Shown: positions 54,197-64,000, counted from the stretch's first letter. The stretch: 64,000 bases of DNA from Acaryochloris sp. CRU_2_0 (GCA_012034865.1 JAAUOM010000002.1:53908-117907), one strand, 5' to 3'. Notes: a model not told the origin generated them from the letters alone. Program-made: numbers and translations.

Positions 54197-56529
54197 ATGG
54201 AATTCTCGATTACCGCACTGCTGAACAGTTTTGCAGAAGATAAATTAATTACCCCGAAAGCCTTAGAGAAAAAATTAGATTGTCAGGAATCAGATGCGAT
54301 CCGGCAGCTCCACATTACCCTAGAAGCACTGGAAAGAATTGGAATCCTAGTCAAGGAGCGCGGGAAATACAAACGCCTTCCTGAAGAAGGGGTCGTTGAA
54401 GGCAAACTGCGCTGCTCCAGTAAGGGGTTTTGTTTTGCGATTCAAGATCAAGATGATACCGAAGATATTTATATCCGCGAAAGCCAACTCAATACTGCTT
54501 GGAATGGCGATCGCGTTTTGGTCAAAGTCACCAAGGAAGGACGGCGGCGGCGGAGTCCTGAAGGCGAAGTTCGCTTAATTCTAGAGCGTTCTAATCCCTC
54601 CGTCATTGCTCGCGTTAAGAAAACAGAAGCGGGAGACTATCGCGCGGTTCCCTTGGATGATCGGTTGCTATTTGAGTTGATGCTTAATCCCGAAGCAGAA
54701 GATCCAAATCTAGAAGAAGCGGTAGATCAGCTTGTCCATGTCGAGATTGTCCGCTATCCCTTGGGTCAACACTTGCCCCTGGGTCGGGTCACCCAAGTCT
54801 TGGGCAGTGATGCCCAATCGGCAGCGGATACCGAACTGGTGTTTTGTAAGTATGATTTACCGCGAACCTTCCCAGAAGCAGTCTTAGAAGCAGCCGAAGC
54901 CTTACCCCGAAAACTCCGCAAGACCGATCAAAAAAAGCGATTAGCCTTCCAGAATGTGCTGACGTTGACAATGGGCGATCGCGACCCCAATCTGGCTCAA
55001 TTAGATCATGCCTTTTCCCTAGAACAACTCAAGGGCGATCAGTGGCGGCTGGGGGTTCATGTCACGGATTTGGTTTATTATTTGGATGCCGATTCTCCTC
55101 TAGATCGCTATGCTAGCCAGCGCGGCACATCTATGTTCCTAGGGGATACAGTTGTGCCCCTATTCCCGCCCTTGTTTTTAGAGCGCATTGGTGCCCTGAC
55201 GGTGGGGGATGAGCATCTGGCCATTTCGATCCTGATTACCCTCAATGCGACAGGAGAGGTTCTGGAATTTGAAGTCCAGCCCTCCGTCCTTCAGGTGGAT
55301 CATCACTTGAGCTATGAGCAAGTCCAAGGGATTCTAGAGGGGGAAACCCCTGCAGACAAGACCCTCAAACCGCTCGTTGAAACCATCAGCCATCTGCATA
55401 CCCTTAGCCAGCAGCTTCAACAGCAGCGCTATCAAAGAGGCTGCTTTGATCTGCATTTGCCGACTCGTCCGCCCCAAATTCTCGGAGATGAAGGAGATTT
55501 AGGGGCGGTGATCGTGTCTGCACCGACCCAGACCCATCGGATGGTGGCGGATATCTTGGCTCTTGCCAATCAACTGGTCTTATCCCATTTGCAAGCCTTG
55601 GCTGGACTAGGGGTGTTTCAGATTCAAGCCCCTCCCGATCCGCAAGATTTACAAGATTTACTCAAACTCTTAGACAACATTCGCTTACCCTTGAGCCTGC
55701 AACAGGATAATACCGTTCAGCCCCAGGATTTTCAGACCCTCACGCAAACCTTCGCAACGTCAGAAATAGCCCCTATCCTGTTTGAACTCCTGCACTCAAC
55801 CCTGAAGCCCGTGCAGTATAGCGCCATTCCTGGCCCCCATTTTGGCTTGGCCTTGGTGCAGAATTATGGACATTTCACTTCTCCTCTCAATCGCTACGGC
55901 GATTTGCTCAACCAGCGGATTTTGCTGGCGATTTTGACGACGGGTCGCGATCGCCGCACCTCCCGCGCCAAAGAACATGTGAACTTACGGCACAGCTCTT
56001 GTCACGGTCAAATAACTTGGAATGTTGTGCCGCCAGAGGTTCAGCGAGAGTTAGAAGCCATGGTGATCAATGCTATTCCTCACCTGAATGAGCAAGCAGA
56101 GTTAGCCCGACAAGCTTGTCAAGATTTAATGGGCTTGCAAAAACCAAGCAGATGCAAACCCATACCGGTGAAGTCTTACAGGGTATCATCACTGGCATCC
56201 AATCCTACGGCTTTTTTGTGCGCATAGAAGCCCTAATGGTGGAAGGGCTTGTCCATGTCAGCTCCCTCAAAGATGACTGGTACGAGTATCGATCCCGCCA
56301 ACAGACCTTAGTCGGTCGTAAGAATCGCTGTCAGTATCGTCTGGGTGATCTCGTCGATGTTGAAGTCAAGAGCGTGGATTACTATCGCCAACAAATTGAC
56401 TTAATTGTCGTGGGTGGCGGTAGTCAGGCCACCGAAGAGGATGAGGTAGTGGATCCAAACCATTCCCCCGCAGATTCATCCTGGGAAGAGGATACAGAAG
56501 ATCAAGAACCCGCCTTGAGGGACTATTAG
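54197..56529 (+). CDS. RNase R/Zam-type RNB exoribonuclease, C-terminal frameshift
   Basis: The first 676 codons give an N-terminal winged helix (LNSFAEDKLITPKALEKKL), cold-shock-like RNA-binding region (EGKLRCSSKGFCFAIQDQ) and the RNB core (VTDLVYYLDADSPLDRYASQRGTSMFLGDTVVPLFPPLFLERIGALT). Its active-site stretch reads DPNLAQLDHA; RNase II/R have DPxxxDxDDA, so two of four Asp are replaced. The frame ends at 56227, but the next frame (from about 56145) has the S1 domain (GVITGIQSYGFFVRIE). One extra A in CAAAAACC would join them. A Zam-like protein is possible. Confidence 0.75.
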
Positions 56530-56695
56530 CTTGAGAAAACAGCCATTGAGGCAGTCGAGATCCTAGAACCGCAATACAGAAGTAAAAAGACAGAAAGTAA
56601 AGGCAAAAGGCAAAAAACTGAACCCCAATCTTTATTGGGAGTTTTAAAAGGTTGCTGCATTGTGCCAAAATGTAATAGTTCTAGCTAGGGAAAGG

Positions 56696-58575
56696 CTATT
56701 CCAAAGATCTCAAACCCACGGCGTCTATGCCCACATTGCTATTGCATTTTAGGTCGCTCACTTCCTTTCTAGCGAGATCCTCTTGGTAAATGTTGAGGTC
56801 AAACCAGAACGTGGTTCCCACCCCTAACTCACTCACCAGACGGACAGGGGCATGATGTTTGTCCAAAATGTTACGGACAATTGAAAGACCCAGTCCAGTT
56901 CCTTCTAAAGTATGAACCCGATTTTCCACCCGGTAAAACCGATCGAAGATGGCGGCTTGATCCTCCAACTCAATACCGATGCCTGTATCGGCAATCTCTA
57001 CGCGAATCTGACCGATACCCTGCTCACTAACTAAGGAATAGGCACAGATTAGAACCTTGCCACCTTTTGTGGTAAATTTCAAGGCATTGCCAATTAAGTT
57101 GGTCAATACTTGCAAGAGCAAATCATAATTGCCCCAAATCGGTGGCAAATTCGGCTCAATGGCATGGCTGAGTTCAATTCCTTGATCGCGGGCAGTCAAC
57201 TGGTAGGTGCGCAAGGTTTGCTCCACAGGTTGCAGCAGATCAACGGCTTCAAAACGATATTGTTTTCCAGATTCTAGCCGCGATAGATCTAACACATCAT
57301 TCACCAAACGGGTGAGTCGATCGGTTTCCCGATTGGCCGTATCCAAAAACTCCTGACGATCTTCGGCACTGAGATCATCCCCATAATCATGGAGGGTTTC
57401 AATAAAAGATTTGATATTGAACAGGGGTGTTCTCAGTTCATGAGAAATATTGCTAATAAATTGGCTTTTAGCTTCATTCAGCTCAACTTCACGGGTAATA
57501 TCCTGTACCGTCATCGCAATCCCTTTGACCTTCTCGCGCTGCTGGCTCAGAACTGTGGTTAATAAAATCCGTACTGTTCTGGGCGCGGGACCTGTCAGGG
57601 TAATCCTAAATTCCCGCCCTTCTTGAGCCGCGGCACTTTGAGACAAGGGACGGGTTAATTCAATTTGAACCGGTTCTGGCAAATGATTTAAGACATTTTG
57701 ACCGACGACTTCGCTATCCCAACTAAACAAGCGTCGTGCAGTGGGATTGGCCAAAATCACCGCTAAGTCGGCATCGAGCAAGACGGCACCATCGGCAATG
57801 GTGGATACCAAGGTTTCTAGCTTGGCCTTTTGAGCCGTTAACTCTTCAATATTTTGTTCTTGATAGCGTTCTAGGCGTTCCGCCATGTCATTGAAGCTGA
57901 GAATGAGTTCACCCAGTTCACCACCAAAGGGCAAATCCACTCGTTTCTTAAAATTACCAGAGGCAATGTTTTTGACCCCGACCACTAGTTCCTTAATTGG
58001 ACTCGTGATAATCAAGGCATTAAACACTGCCCCTAAAATCACCATCACCCAATGGTAATAAAGACCGCAATGGTAACATCGCGGGTCAAGTGAGATGAGG
58101 TGACCACAGCAGGATTAGGATTAATGCCAAGAGCCAGAACCCCCAGATATTGATCATCGTGTAATAAGGGCACAAAGACATCTGTTACTTCCCCATCGGG
58201 GGTAGTATGTTCCCGCACCATCACAGATCCAGAAGTAGGCAGAAAATCTTCAGGAAGCTGCATCAGCCGTCTTAGGGTTAAGGAGCTGTTAACCTGAGCC
58301 TCGGAATAGGGAATGCCGTAGTAGATGCTGCCCTCTTCATCGGCGTAGATCATGTAGCGAATACTAGAGGTGCGGCTATAAAATTCCCGCGACAATTTTG
58401 CTAAATCAGCGTAGTTGTGATCGGCAACGAGGGGGGCAACATTGGCAGACAACAATAAGCCTAAATCACGGCCAAATCGGTTGTCTTGTAAGCGAGCGTC
58501 TTGCTGAATACTATTGACAGCCCAAAAGGTGAGGGCACTCATCAGCAGAGACACCACCAGGGTCGCAGCTACCAT
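56696..58575 (-). CDS. NblS/Hik33-type membrane histidine kinase, split by a frameshift
   Basis: Two ORFs overlap by 4 bp (58575-58045 and 58048-56696). Together they read membrane helix, periplasmic domain (RFGRDLGLLLSANVAPLVADH), second helix, HAMP, PAS, kinase (ISNISHELRTPLFNIKSFIET with the phospho-His, N box LLQVLTNLIGNALKF, DTGIG). At the junction TIAVFITIG then stop is followed by MVILGAVFNA; one extra T (ATTTGGGTG) gives IWVMVILG. NblS regulates photosynthesis and stress genes and is normally essential, so the break is more likely a sequencing error. The N terminus before 58575 also looks incomplete. Confidence 0.75.
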
Positions 58576-58992
58576 CAGTCGAGTTTGAATGTTGGAATCA
58601 GCCCACCAACTGATAATAATTTTTCTGATTTTTCAAACAGAAGCTGGATCAAAACAGAACCTAAATGGATATAAAAATTAAAGCATGAACCGATTTGGGT
58701 TGGGTTGATCGAACCTCAATCAACAGATCTACAGGGTAAGAGTGAGCTGTGCGATCGCAAGATCTTGTACTATCATGTAGGCCGTTGGTCTGTAGCCCAA
58801 CAAAGCTGACAAGGGTATTTAGTACCAACCCCTTCCCTAGAGCATAGTCCCTTAGTGGGTTAATTACTGGGTCAAATGAACGAATTTTCCTAACATGGTG
58901 AAGAGTATTTTACAATAGGTAATGTTTCTTAGTTTTTGAATCGGGTTCCTGATATTTTGACAAGCGATTCATTCCACCGCCACCCTCCGCTG
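58576..58992. other. Divergent promoter region, NblS and ArsR genes
   Basis: About 400 bp between the kinase and the ArsR gene. It holds residues of the kinase N terminus near 58576-58630 in frame without a good start (SWWADSNIQTRL). No operator or terminator was recognised. Confidence 0.4.
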
Positions 58993-59325
58993 ATGCAACA
59001 CGTCTGTTCTGCCTCTCCCGAACTTGTTTTTGCTGGATTTCATGCCCTCGCGGACCCTCTTCGCACCGATGTTCTAGAGCTACTCCGTTATCGAGAACTC
59101 TGTGTCGGTGAGTTGTGTGAGTCCCTAGATATCAACCAGTCCAAACTCTCTTTCCACCTGAAGGTGCTCAAGGATGCTGAATTGGTGAATACTCGCCACG
59201 AGGGTCGCTGGATTTATTACAGCCTGAACTTGGCTCAATTTGTCGTTTTGGAACAGTATCTCGCCGAATATCGCCGCAACTCTGAAATTATGCCGCCTCG
59301 GCAGTACTTATCCCCTACACCTTAA
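58993..59325 (+). CDS. ArsR-family transcriptional regulator
   Basis: From the ATG at 58993 it has 110 residues; a TTG at 58936 would add 19. The winged-helix domain is FHALADPLRTDVLELLRYRELCVGELCESLDINQSKLSFHLKVLKDAELVNTRHEGRWIYYSLN. The metal-binding ELCVC motif reads ELCVGELC, with only two Cys, so metal sensing is uncertain. Sensing of arsenite or another thiol ligand is possible. No target gene is adjacent. Confidence 0.85.
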   Translation: MQHVCSASPELVFAGFHALADPLRTDVLELLRYRELCVGELCESLDINQSKLSFHLKVLKDAELVNTRHEGRWIYYSLNLAQFVVLEQYLAEYRRNSEIMPPRQYLSPTP

Positions 59326-59355
59326 TGTGAGTCCATCCCCAGGGATGAACCCACA
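59326..59355. terminator. Hairpin between convergent genes
   Basis: TGTGAGTCCATCCC (59326-59339) pairs at 12 of 14 positions with GGGATGAACCCACA (59342-59355) across two bases. It lies just after the ArsR stop and before the end of the convergent VWA gene, so it can serve both. Confidence 0.55.
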
Positions 59356-59390
59356 CTTGTTGTTGCTATTAATGCCCCTAGAGCCACAGG

Positions 59391-61490
59391 TTAGAGTCTA
59401 GAATTTGCCCTCGGTTTCGGCATTGGGTCTTGGGCTTGCAGTAAGGCTTGACTACGCTGCACCAGTTGCAAGAAGGCGTTGCGATACCCTTGAGGGTCTT
59501 TGCCCTTGGCCTGATTCGTCAGGTCTAAGACCTGCGCTAAGGTAGCCTCTCCCTTATAATCGGAATCCCGTAACATCATCCCAAACATCGCTACCGCTGA
59601 TGAGAACTTGAGGTTATCTGAGGCAGCCGTGAGGGGGCGATTTTGATCGGGGACAAACGCACTGATCAGTTGGCTGGTATTGCCGTTAGGTTGTTTATAG
59701 CGCAACTTCAAATGGATCAGATCTTGGCTTTGGGCTGTGGTTGTTGGCGTTGATGGTTTTTGAAATTTGAGGGGATCAACCTTGGGGAGCTGCACATCAC
59801 TGGTGATCCCGGCTGGAATAATTTCATAGAGAGCCGTGACCGTATGACCCGCGCCAATCTCGCCCGCATCTTTGCGGTCATCATTAAAATCCTGATCTCG
59901 GAGGAGGCGATTTTCATACCCAATTAAGCGATAGGCTTGTACCTTGTCGGGGTTGAACTCTACTTGGATTTTGACATCCTTGGCAATGGTGAATAAGGTG
60001 CCGCGTAGATCATTCACGAGGACTTTTTGCGCTTCTAGAAGGGTGTCAATATAGGCATAATTGCCATTGCCTTTATCGGCGAGAAGCTCCATTTTGTTGT
60101 CTTTATAGTTATCGGTGCCGTAGCCTAAGACCGTTAAGAAAATGCCCTGCTCCCGCTTTTGTTCAATCAGGCGTTCCAGTTCAGCATCGCTGGATTGGCC
60201 AACGTTAAAATCGCCATCCGTGGCCAAAATCACCCGGTTATTGCCGTCTTTTCGAAAATAACGAGCAGCCATATCGTAGGCCAGTTTGATCCCAGCTCCG
60301 CCAGCGGTGGATCCCCCGGCTTCCAGGCGATCGATGGCGGCCATAATCGTGGCTTTTTCCGTTCCAGGTGTGGGCGGTAACACCACCCCAGCTTGACCAG
60401 CATAGACCACCAAGCTGACGCGATCCTCTGGTTTGAGCTGGTGAACCAAGAGGCACAAGGATTTTTTGACCAAAGCCAGTTTATTAGGACTCTGCATCGA
60501 TCCAGACACATCAATGAGAAAAACCAAATTACTCGGTTGTACTTGGGAGAGTTCCTTGCCCTTGAGACCGATATGCACCAACTTATGCTTGCTATTCCAG
60601 GGGGCTGCTGCCACTTCCGTACTCACGGAAAAGGGTTGATCGCCCGTCGGCCGCGCATAATCATAGTCAAAATAGTTAATCAATTCTTCCAAACGCACGG
60701 CATCTTTAGGAGGTAACTGACCTTGATGCAAGAAGCGGCGGACATTGCTATAGGATGCGGTATCTACATCAATTGAAAAAGTAGAAAGGGGATGGGGTTG
60801 GGGTTGCAGGAAGGGGTTTTCGTCAATGCGTTGATAGTCTTCGGTGTTAAAAGTGCCGGGTAGATGGAGGCGATCTTGATCCCGGAACTCTGGTTCTGCC
60901 TTAGGTTTGGCCACTGAAGTAGACGGCACTCTCGGCAGAGGTTTAGCAAAAATGACTGTCCCCTTGAGTTCGTGAGGCTGCGAAAAGGCTTCCTCAGGGA
61001 GCTGAGTAGTTGGAGAAACGGGAGAGGGAGCGGGCACGCCTGAGTTTGGCTGTGAACGAATATAAGGCAGAGAAGACTCTGATCGTTGATCGGCTTCCTG
61101 ATCGCGCAAACGCGCCAGCTCTCCTGCATAGGCTTGCTGTAACCGTTTTAATAAGGTCGTATCTGTAGGACTCAAGCGGGTAAACTGTTTCGTTGCTGAT
61201 ACTGGGTCGTGGGTCAGAGAAAATTCCTGTAGACTGTAGGCAAACTTTTCTCGTGACATCCCTAGCTCAGTTTCTAAGGGTGTGGTGCCTAGATATCGCT
61301 CATAGAGCTGGCGCAGCGCCGCTACGTCTGGATGGGTGGGCAGCAATAATGTTTGGGCATCACATCCCCGGATCTCTGTTGGAGGCTGAGCCTGAGCCTG
61401 GGCTATTTGTAGGGGTTGGCACGCACCCATCGTCATCATTAAAGCGGCGGAGAGTGCGCCACCCCGCTGCCATCCGAGATAATTCATCAT
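59391..61490 (-). CDS. VWA-domain lipoprotein with DUF3520-type C terminus
   Basis: 699 residues. The N terminus has a signal sequence ending in MGAC, a lipobox-like site. A region of low complexity (about 130-230) is followed by a von Willebrand factor domain (VFLIDVSGSMQSPNKLALVKK, MIDAS DxSxS, then TDGDFNVGQSSDAELERL) and a C-terminal part (QVEFNPDKVQAYRLIGYENR, NAFLQLVQRSQALLQAQ) typical of YfbK-type proteins. The role is unknown; it may be a calcium- or metal-binding cell-surface adaptor. Confidence 0.85.
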   Translation of the reverse strand: MMNYLGWQRGGALSAALMMTMGACQPLQIAQAQAQPPTEIRGCDAQTLLLPTHPDVAALRQLYERYLGTTPLETELGMSREKFAYSLQEFSLTHDPVSATKQFTRLSPTDTTLLKRLQQAYAGELARLRDQEADQRSESSLPYIRSQPNSGVPAPSPVSPTTQLPEEAFSQPHELKGTVIFAKPLPRVPSTSVAKPKAEPEFRDQDRLHLPGTFNTEDYQRIDENPFLQPQPHPLSTFSIDVDTASYSNVRRFLHQGQLPPKDAVRLEELINYFDYDYARPTGDQPFSVSTEVAAAPWNSKHKLVHIGLKGKELSQVQPSNLVFLIDVSGSMQSPNKLALVKKSLCLLVHQLKPEDRVSLVVYAGQAGVVLPPTPGTEKATIMAAIDRLEAGGSTAGGAGIKLAYDMAARYFRKDGNNRVILATDGDFNVGQSSDAELERLIEQKREQGIFLTVLGYGTDNYKDNKMELLADKGNGNYAYIDTLLEAQKVLVNDLRGTLFTIAKDVKIQVEFNPDKVQAYRLIGYENRLLRDQDFNDDRKDAGEIGAGHTVTALYEIIPAGITSDVQLPKVDPLKFQKPSTPTTTAQSQDLIHLKLRYKQPNGNTSQLISAFVPDQNRPLTAASDNLKFSSAVAMFGMMLRDSDYKGEATLAQVLDLTNQAKGKDPQGYRNAFLQLVQRSQALLQAQDPMPKPRANSRL

Positions 61491-61636
61491 TGCCCTTTTT
61501 CCTCATACCAAGATTGAATTGGATCCTCGCACCCGGCAATGGGCTTGGATCAATTTCATCCTACTTGGGATAATGGCAGAGGTCTGGCTCGTTTCCAAAA
61601 TTGAAATGGCGGCGCTCGATCCAATCGCAACTACCC

Positions 61637-62839
61637 CTATTCGGCACAACTGAGATTCAGGGTTTTGGTCAGACTTGGTCCTGCCGATTGTCCGGGTTGG
61701 AGTAAGGTTGCTGTCAATTGCACTTGCGGATAGCAGCGATACTCTGCCAAGAACGGAAACGCATGGCTCAACTGCTCATTGCCAATCCAGGATAAAGGTC
61801 GAGTTTGCACCAAATTCCAAGGGGGGACAGAGCCTGTGGCTGGGGTGTTATAACTTGCTGCGTTAATGGCCAATACCAAATTCGTCCCCGGTGGGATCGT
61901 TTGCGCCCCCGATACAGGGTTGACCTTCACCGTAATGAATAAATCCATACCCAAACCATAGGGATTCCAGCGTTGCTCCAAGGGAACTAACTGGTTTTTA
62001 ATGCGATCAAAAATTTGGACATCAATGGCTGCTAAGGTTTGGCGTGTAGAGGCTGAGGTTGTCACGGTAGAGCTATTGTTTGTTCCTACAGGGATGCTGT
62101 TGGCTGTTCCTACAGAGGTGTTATGGGTCGAGGGCAACTCTGGGGTTGGAGGGGTAGGTTGAACCTGAGCAGAGGCTAGGGGTTTTTTTAACTCTGCAAG
62201 GGAAAACTTGCCCACAATTTTGTCAATGGTTGTACCCTGAGAGGCTTCACCATCGGAGACAAAATCCCCATCGGTATCAATCAAGATGGCACTGGCCGTA
62301 AAGACGCATTGCAGTTCCAGTTGGTCGATATCTTGGCGTTCTTGGAATTGGATATAACCTCCCAAAAGTCCACATTCGGTTTGGCTCTTGCGGACTTGAT
62401 CGGGGTAGCGGCTCGTCAAGGCCGTTTTATAGTCGGAACGACTCCTGGGCAAAGTCGGCAAGAACTGGATTTCATTGCCGGGATAGGGCAAAAAGGTGTG
62501 GGTAAGACCATAGCGATCGCCTTTTTTCAGAACCGCGTCCCAACAGATCAGATGCACTTGCCGACTCCCCTGAGCATTGTTCACAACCTGCATGGATAAA
62601 ATGCGATCGCGGCTGCAACTGAGTTTGGCCTGGGGCCACTGGGCTTGTAGGGTTTGTAAGAGTTGAGTACAGGTTTGCTCTTTCCCACAGTCCCCTTTCA
62701 CCGCTGAAAAGGTTTTCGGCATAGGAGCGGGCGGGTTGACAGGTTTGCTGGGTAAGGGTTGTTGCGCCCAGACCGCGCTGCATAGGGTGGGTGCCATTGC
62801 AAGACTTAAACCCAATACAATCCAGTCAAATTTTCTCAT
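61637..62839 (-). CDS. Secreted protein of unknown function, 400 aa
   Basis: A signal peptide (residues 1-25, MRKFDWIVLGLSLAMAPTLCSAVWAQ) is followed by a Pro-rich start, a Cys-containing region (GDCGKEQTCTQLLQ, KLSCSRDRI, HLICWDAV), a DTDGDFVSDGE calcium-type loop and a Thr/Ser-rich linker. The C-terminal 130 residues (QTLAAIDVQIFDRIKNQLV ... LAEYRCYPQVQLTATL) form a beta-rich domain. It is not recognised. Its start is 200 bp downstream of the VWA gene on the same strand. Confidence 0.7.
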   Translation of the reverse strand: MRKFDWIVLGLSLAMAPTLCSAVWAQQPLPSKPVNPPAPMPKTFSAVKGDCGKEQTCTQLLQTLQAQWPQAKLSCSRDRILSMQVVNNAQGSRQVHLICWDAVLKKGDRYGLTHTFLPYPGNEIQFLPTLPRSRSDYKTALTSRYPDQVRKSQTECGLLGGYIQFQERQDIDQLELQCVFTASAILIDTDGDFVSDGEASQGTTIDKIVGKFSLAELKKPLASAQVQPTPPTPELPSTHNTSVGTANSIPVGTNNSSTVTTSASTRQTLAAIDVQIFDRIKNQLVPLEQRWNPYGLGMDLFITVKVNPVSGAQTIPPGTNLVLAINAASYNTPATGSVPPWNLVQTRPLSWIGNEQLSHAFPFLAEYRCYPQVQLTATLLQPGQSAGPSLTKTLNLSCAE

Positions 62840-62999
62840 AGCCCTTCCTTAAAATATTGATATCCAGTAAAACACGCAAAAGCCTCATCTAAAAAGACTT
62901 TGATGATATAAACATATAGATAAAGAAGTTGTCTATATCGTGAAAGCTCAGTCTCTCAGTCTCTCAGAATGGCTGAGTTTCATGGGCTAATTGCTTGAC

Positions 63000-63064
63000 A
63001 AAACTCTGTTGCCCTCACCCCAAACCTCTCTCCCAGAGCAGGAAAGGGGCTTTGATCTGGTTCA
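63000..63064. repeat. REP-like intergenic element
   Basis: The block CCCTCACCCCAAACCTCTCTCCC followed by GCAGGAAAGGGGCTTTGATCTGG contains CCTCTC.../...AAAGGGG arms. This is a short repetitive element of a type widespread in cyanobacteria. It lies in the 269-bp gap 62840-63108, where a CTCAGTCT short tandem repeat also occurs near 62950-62970. Confidence 0.4.
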
Positions 63065-63108
63065 ACAAGATGTCGCATCTGCTGAGATTGAAGATCAAAG
63101 CTAAACAC

Positions 63109-63652
63109 TCAATGACTTGATTGCTGGGCAGCCTGTTGTACAATCGCTAGTTCTAGACCCAATTGTTCCGCAATTTGCTCTACTGAGAGTCCTGCATTGA
63201 TTAATAAAGGGACAGCCGCCAACTTACCCTTTTGCTCACCTTCGGCCTTGGCTTCCCGATAGACTCTGGTTTCTTCTAAACTGATGCCTAACATGGCTTC
63301 CACCTCTTCTCGACTGAGATCAACAAACTTATAAACTGCGATCGTGGTTAGTACTTCTATTATGTCTCGTCTGGGCAGGAGGGAAGATTCTTCGTCCTGC
63401 ACCCGCTCTATGAGCTGACGAGCCTGCGCTGCCATTTGTGACTCTGGCATGATCGTAAGCTGCATCAGTAATCCGAAAGGTGGGTTCCTTCACCTCAAGG
63501 GATTCAAACCGATAGTGCCGCGCCTGCTCCGGTGGCTGCTCTAGCAAGGTGAACAGCAGGCTAGGGAACCGTTTAAAGATCTGGCAATAAATTGCGTCTC
63601 GTTTCACAACCGTATTTTTGTACTTCCCTAAAGGCTGGATATACCCAGCCAA
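63109..63652 (-). pseudogene. Rpn/DUF2887-family nuclease with central deletion
   Basis: The 5' part (63652 downwards) encodes KRDAIYCQIFKRFPSLLFTLLEQPPEQARHYRFESLEVKEPTFRI, the start of a DUF2887/Rpn-type protein. The 3' part, in another frame, encodes MAAQARQLIERVQDEESSLLPRRDIIEVLTTIAVYKFVDLSREEVEAML...EQIAEQLGLELAIVQQA, its C terminus. The catalytic middle (about 100 residues) is missing and the frames do not join, so it is a deletion plus frameshift. It lies next to the CRISPR leader. Confidence 0.7.
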
Positions 63653-63908
63653 AGGTTTATATTATCTAGGGGTTGACAGTTGCGGCTAGGTCTTTTACTG
63701 TATTTTGTAACAAGGAGATGACCCATCTCCGCCGAACCTTGAAAACCGCATAATTTGGTTGACCTGCATCGATGCCTTATTCAGTAAGCCTTTCAGGCTT
63801 GTCAAAATGGCTTTAATTGCAAATCAAGGCTATTTTTTGACATAAAAAATGACCTGCGTCGATTTGCTTTTTGAAAGCCTTACCTACTATAGGTTCTAAA
63901 ACAGAGGT
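63653..63908 (+). promoter_or_regulatory. CRISPR leader region
   Basis: An AT-rich 256-bp segment without ORF directly before the first repeat. It has two near-identical 13-mers, GACCTGCATCGAT (63761-63773) and GACCTGCGTCGAT (63851-63863), 90 bp apart. A leader of this kind is the usual site of spacer acquisition and of the array promoter, so the array probably runs to the right and out of the window. Confidence 0.6.
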
Positions 63909-64000
63909 CTTTCAAACCCTATTCCCCGCGAGGGGACTGAAACGAGCAGATCAGCATAAGGGGCAAATCCTATTAAGTCGCCTTTCAAACCCTATTCCCC
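63909..64000 (+). CRISPR. Start of a CRISPR array, two repeats visible
   Basis: The first repeat is 36 nt at 63909-63944: it begins CTTTCAAACCC and ends GGGACTGAAACG, with an inner palindrome CCCCGCGAGGGG. A 37-nt spacer (63945-63981) follows, and the second repeat starts at 63982 and is cut by the end of the window. The CTTTC...GGGACTGAAAC form resembles the repeat of Synechocystis CRISPR1 (type I-D). No cas genes are in the window. Confidence 0.85.

Overview
The window is cyanobacterial chromosome, most likely from an Acaryochloris-like organism. The evidence is three CP43-like Pcb/IsiA chlorophyll antenna genes, cyanobacterial housekeeping genes (lone ndhK, pheS, recA, serA, a split nblS/hik33-type kinase, CPP1-like, DUF3326, a thylakoid thioredoxin-fold protein) and many GCGATCGC (HIP1) palindromes. 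The Acaryochloris assignment is inference from the antenna genes and is not proven. The ends differ: position 1 starts just upstream of two terminators, and the right edge runs into the first units of a CRISPR array.

Layout. 0-8 kb: tmk-holB, an HNH remnant, a higBA toxin-antitoxin pair, a HAD phosphatase, recA with a promoter and a LexA-type box, a VOC protein, and an overlapping radical-SAM aminomutase-like/ATP-grasp pair. 8-12 kb: an accessory island of an ECF42-type sigma factor, two YCII/DGPF proteins and a small ORF, flanked by a decayed IS5-type and a decayed IS630-type transposase. The island carries a TGTCGA-N17-CGAC promoter that fits the ECF42 signature. 12-18 kb: a cyanobacterial protein, a peptide-type ABC ATPase with two cassettes, a 2x[4Fe-4S] ferredoxin with a LivF-like ATPase, a thylakoid thioredoxin-fold protein and a ComB with a long tail. 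18-22 kb: two antenna genes, a possible structured RNA and tRNA-Glu. 22-33 kb: ndhK, pheS, a Uma2 protein, dus, a small pseudogene, rpmB, tRNA-Ser, a split sigma-like gene, a CPBP protease, DUF3326, a plant-type ferredoxin, an FHA protein, a thioredoxin-like ferredoxin, a 40-residue NdhP-like membrane protein, a phosphoribosyltransferase and an M23 peptidase.

33-44 kb: a TerB protein, an unusual EAL-WecG/TagA fusion, tRNA-Thr, a PIN/TRAM gene broken in three places, a MITE-like element, hemW, an SLH protein, an LpxB-like glycosyltransferase and a third antenna gene. 44-47 kb: a molybdate locus in which a ribbon-helix-helix/Mop protein faces modA across repeated GTTGGTA sites, followed by a frameshifted modB and no modC. 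47-64 kb: prmA-serA, a degenerate MASE1 cyclase, a CPP1-like protein, phoU, an RNase R/Zam-type gene, an nblS-type kinase, an ArsR regulator, a VWA lipoprotein, a secreted protein, an internally deleted Rpn/DUF2887 gene, and a CRISPR leader with the first repeats.

Many genes that are normally intact (RNase R, the nblS-type kinase, PIN/TRAM, sigma-like, modB) are interrupted by apparent single-base losses, mostly in homopolymer runs. Sequencing error is the simplest common explanation, so these should be checked before any biological reading. The most promising candidates for undescribed biology are the RHH-Mop molybdate switch, the EAL-WecG fusion, the ECF42 island with its small leader ORF, and the aminomutase/ATP-grasp pair.
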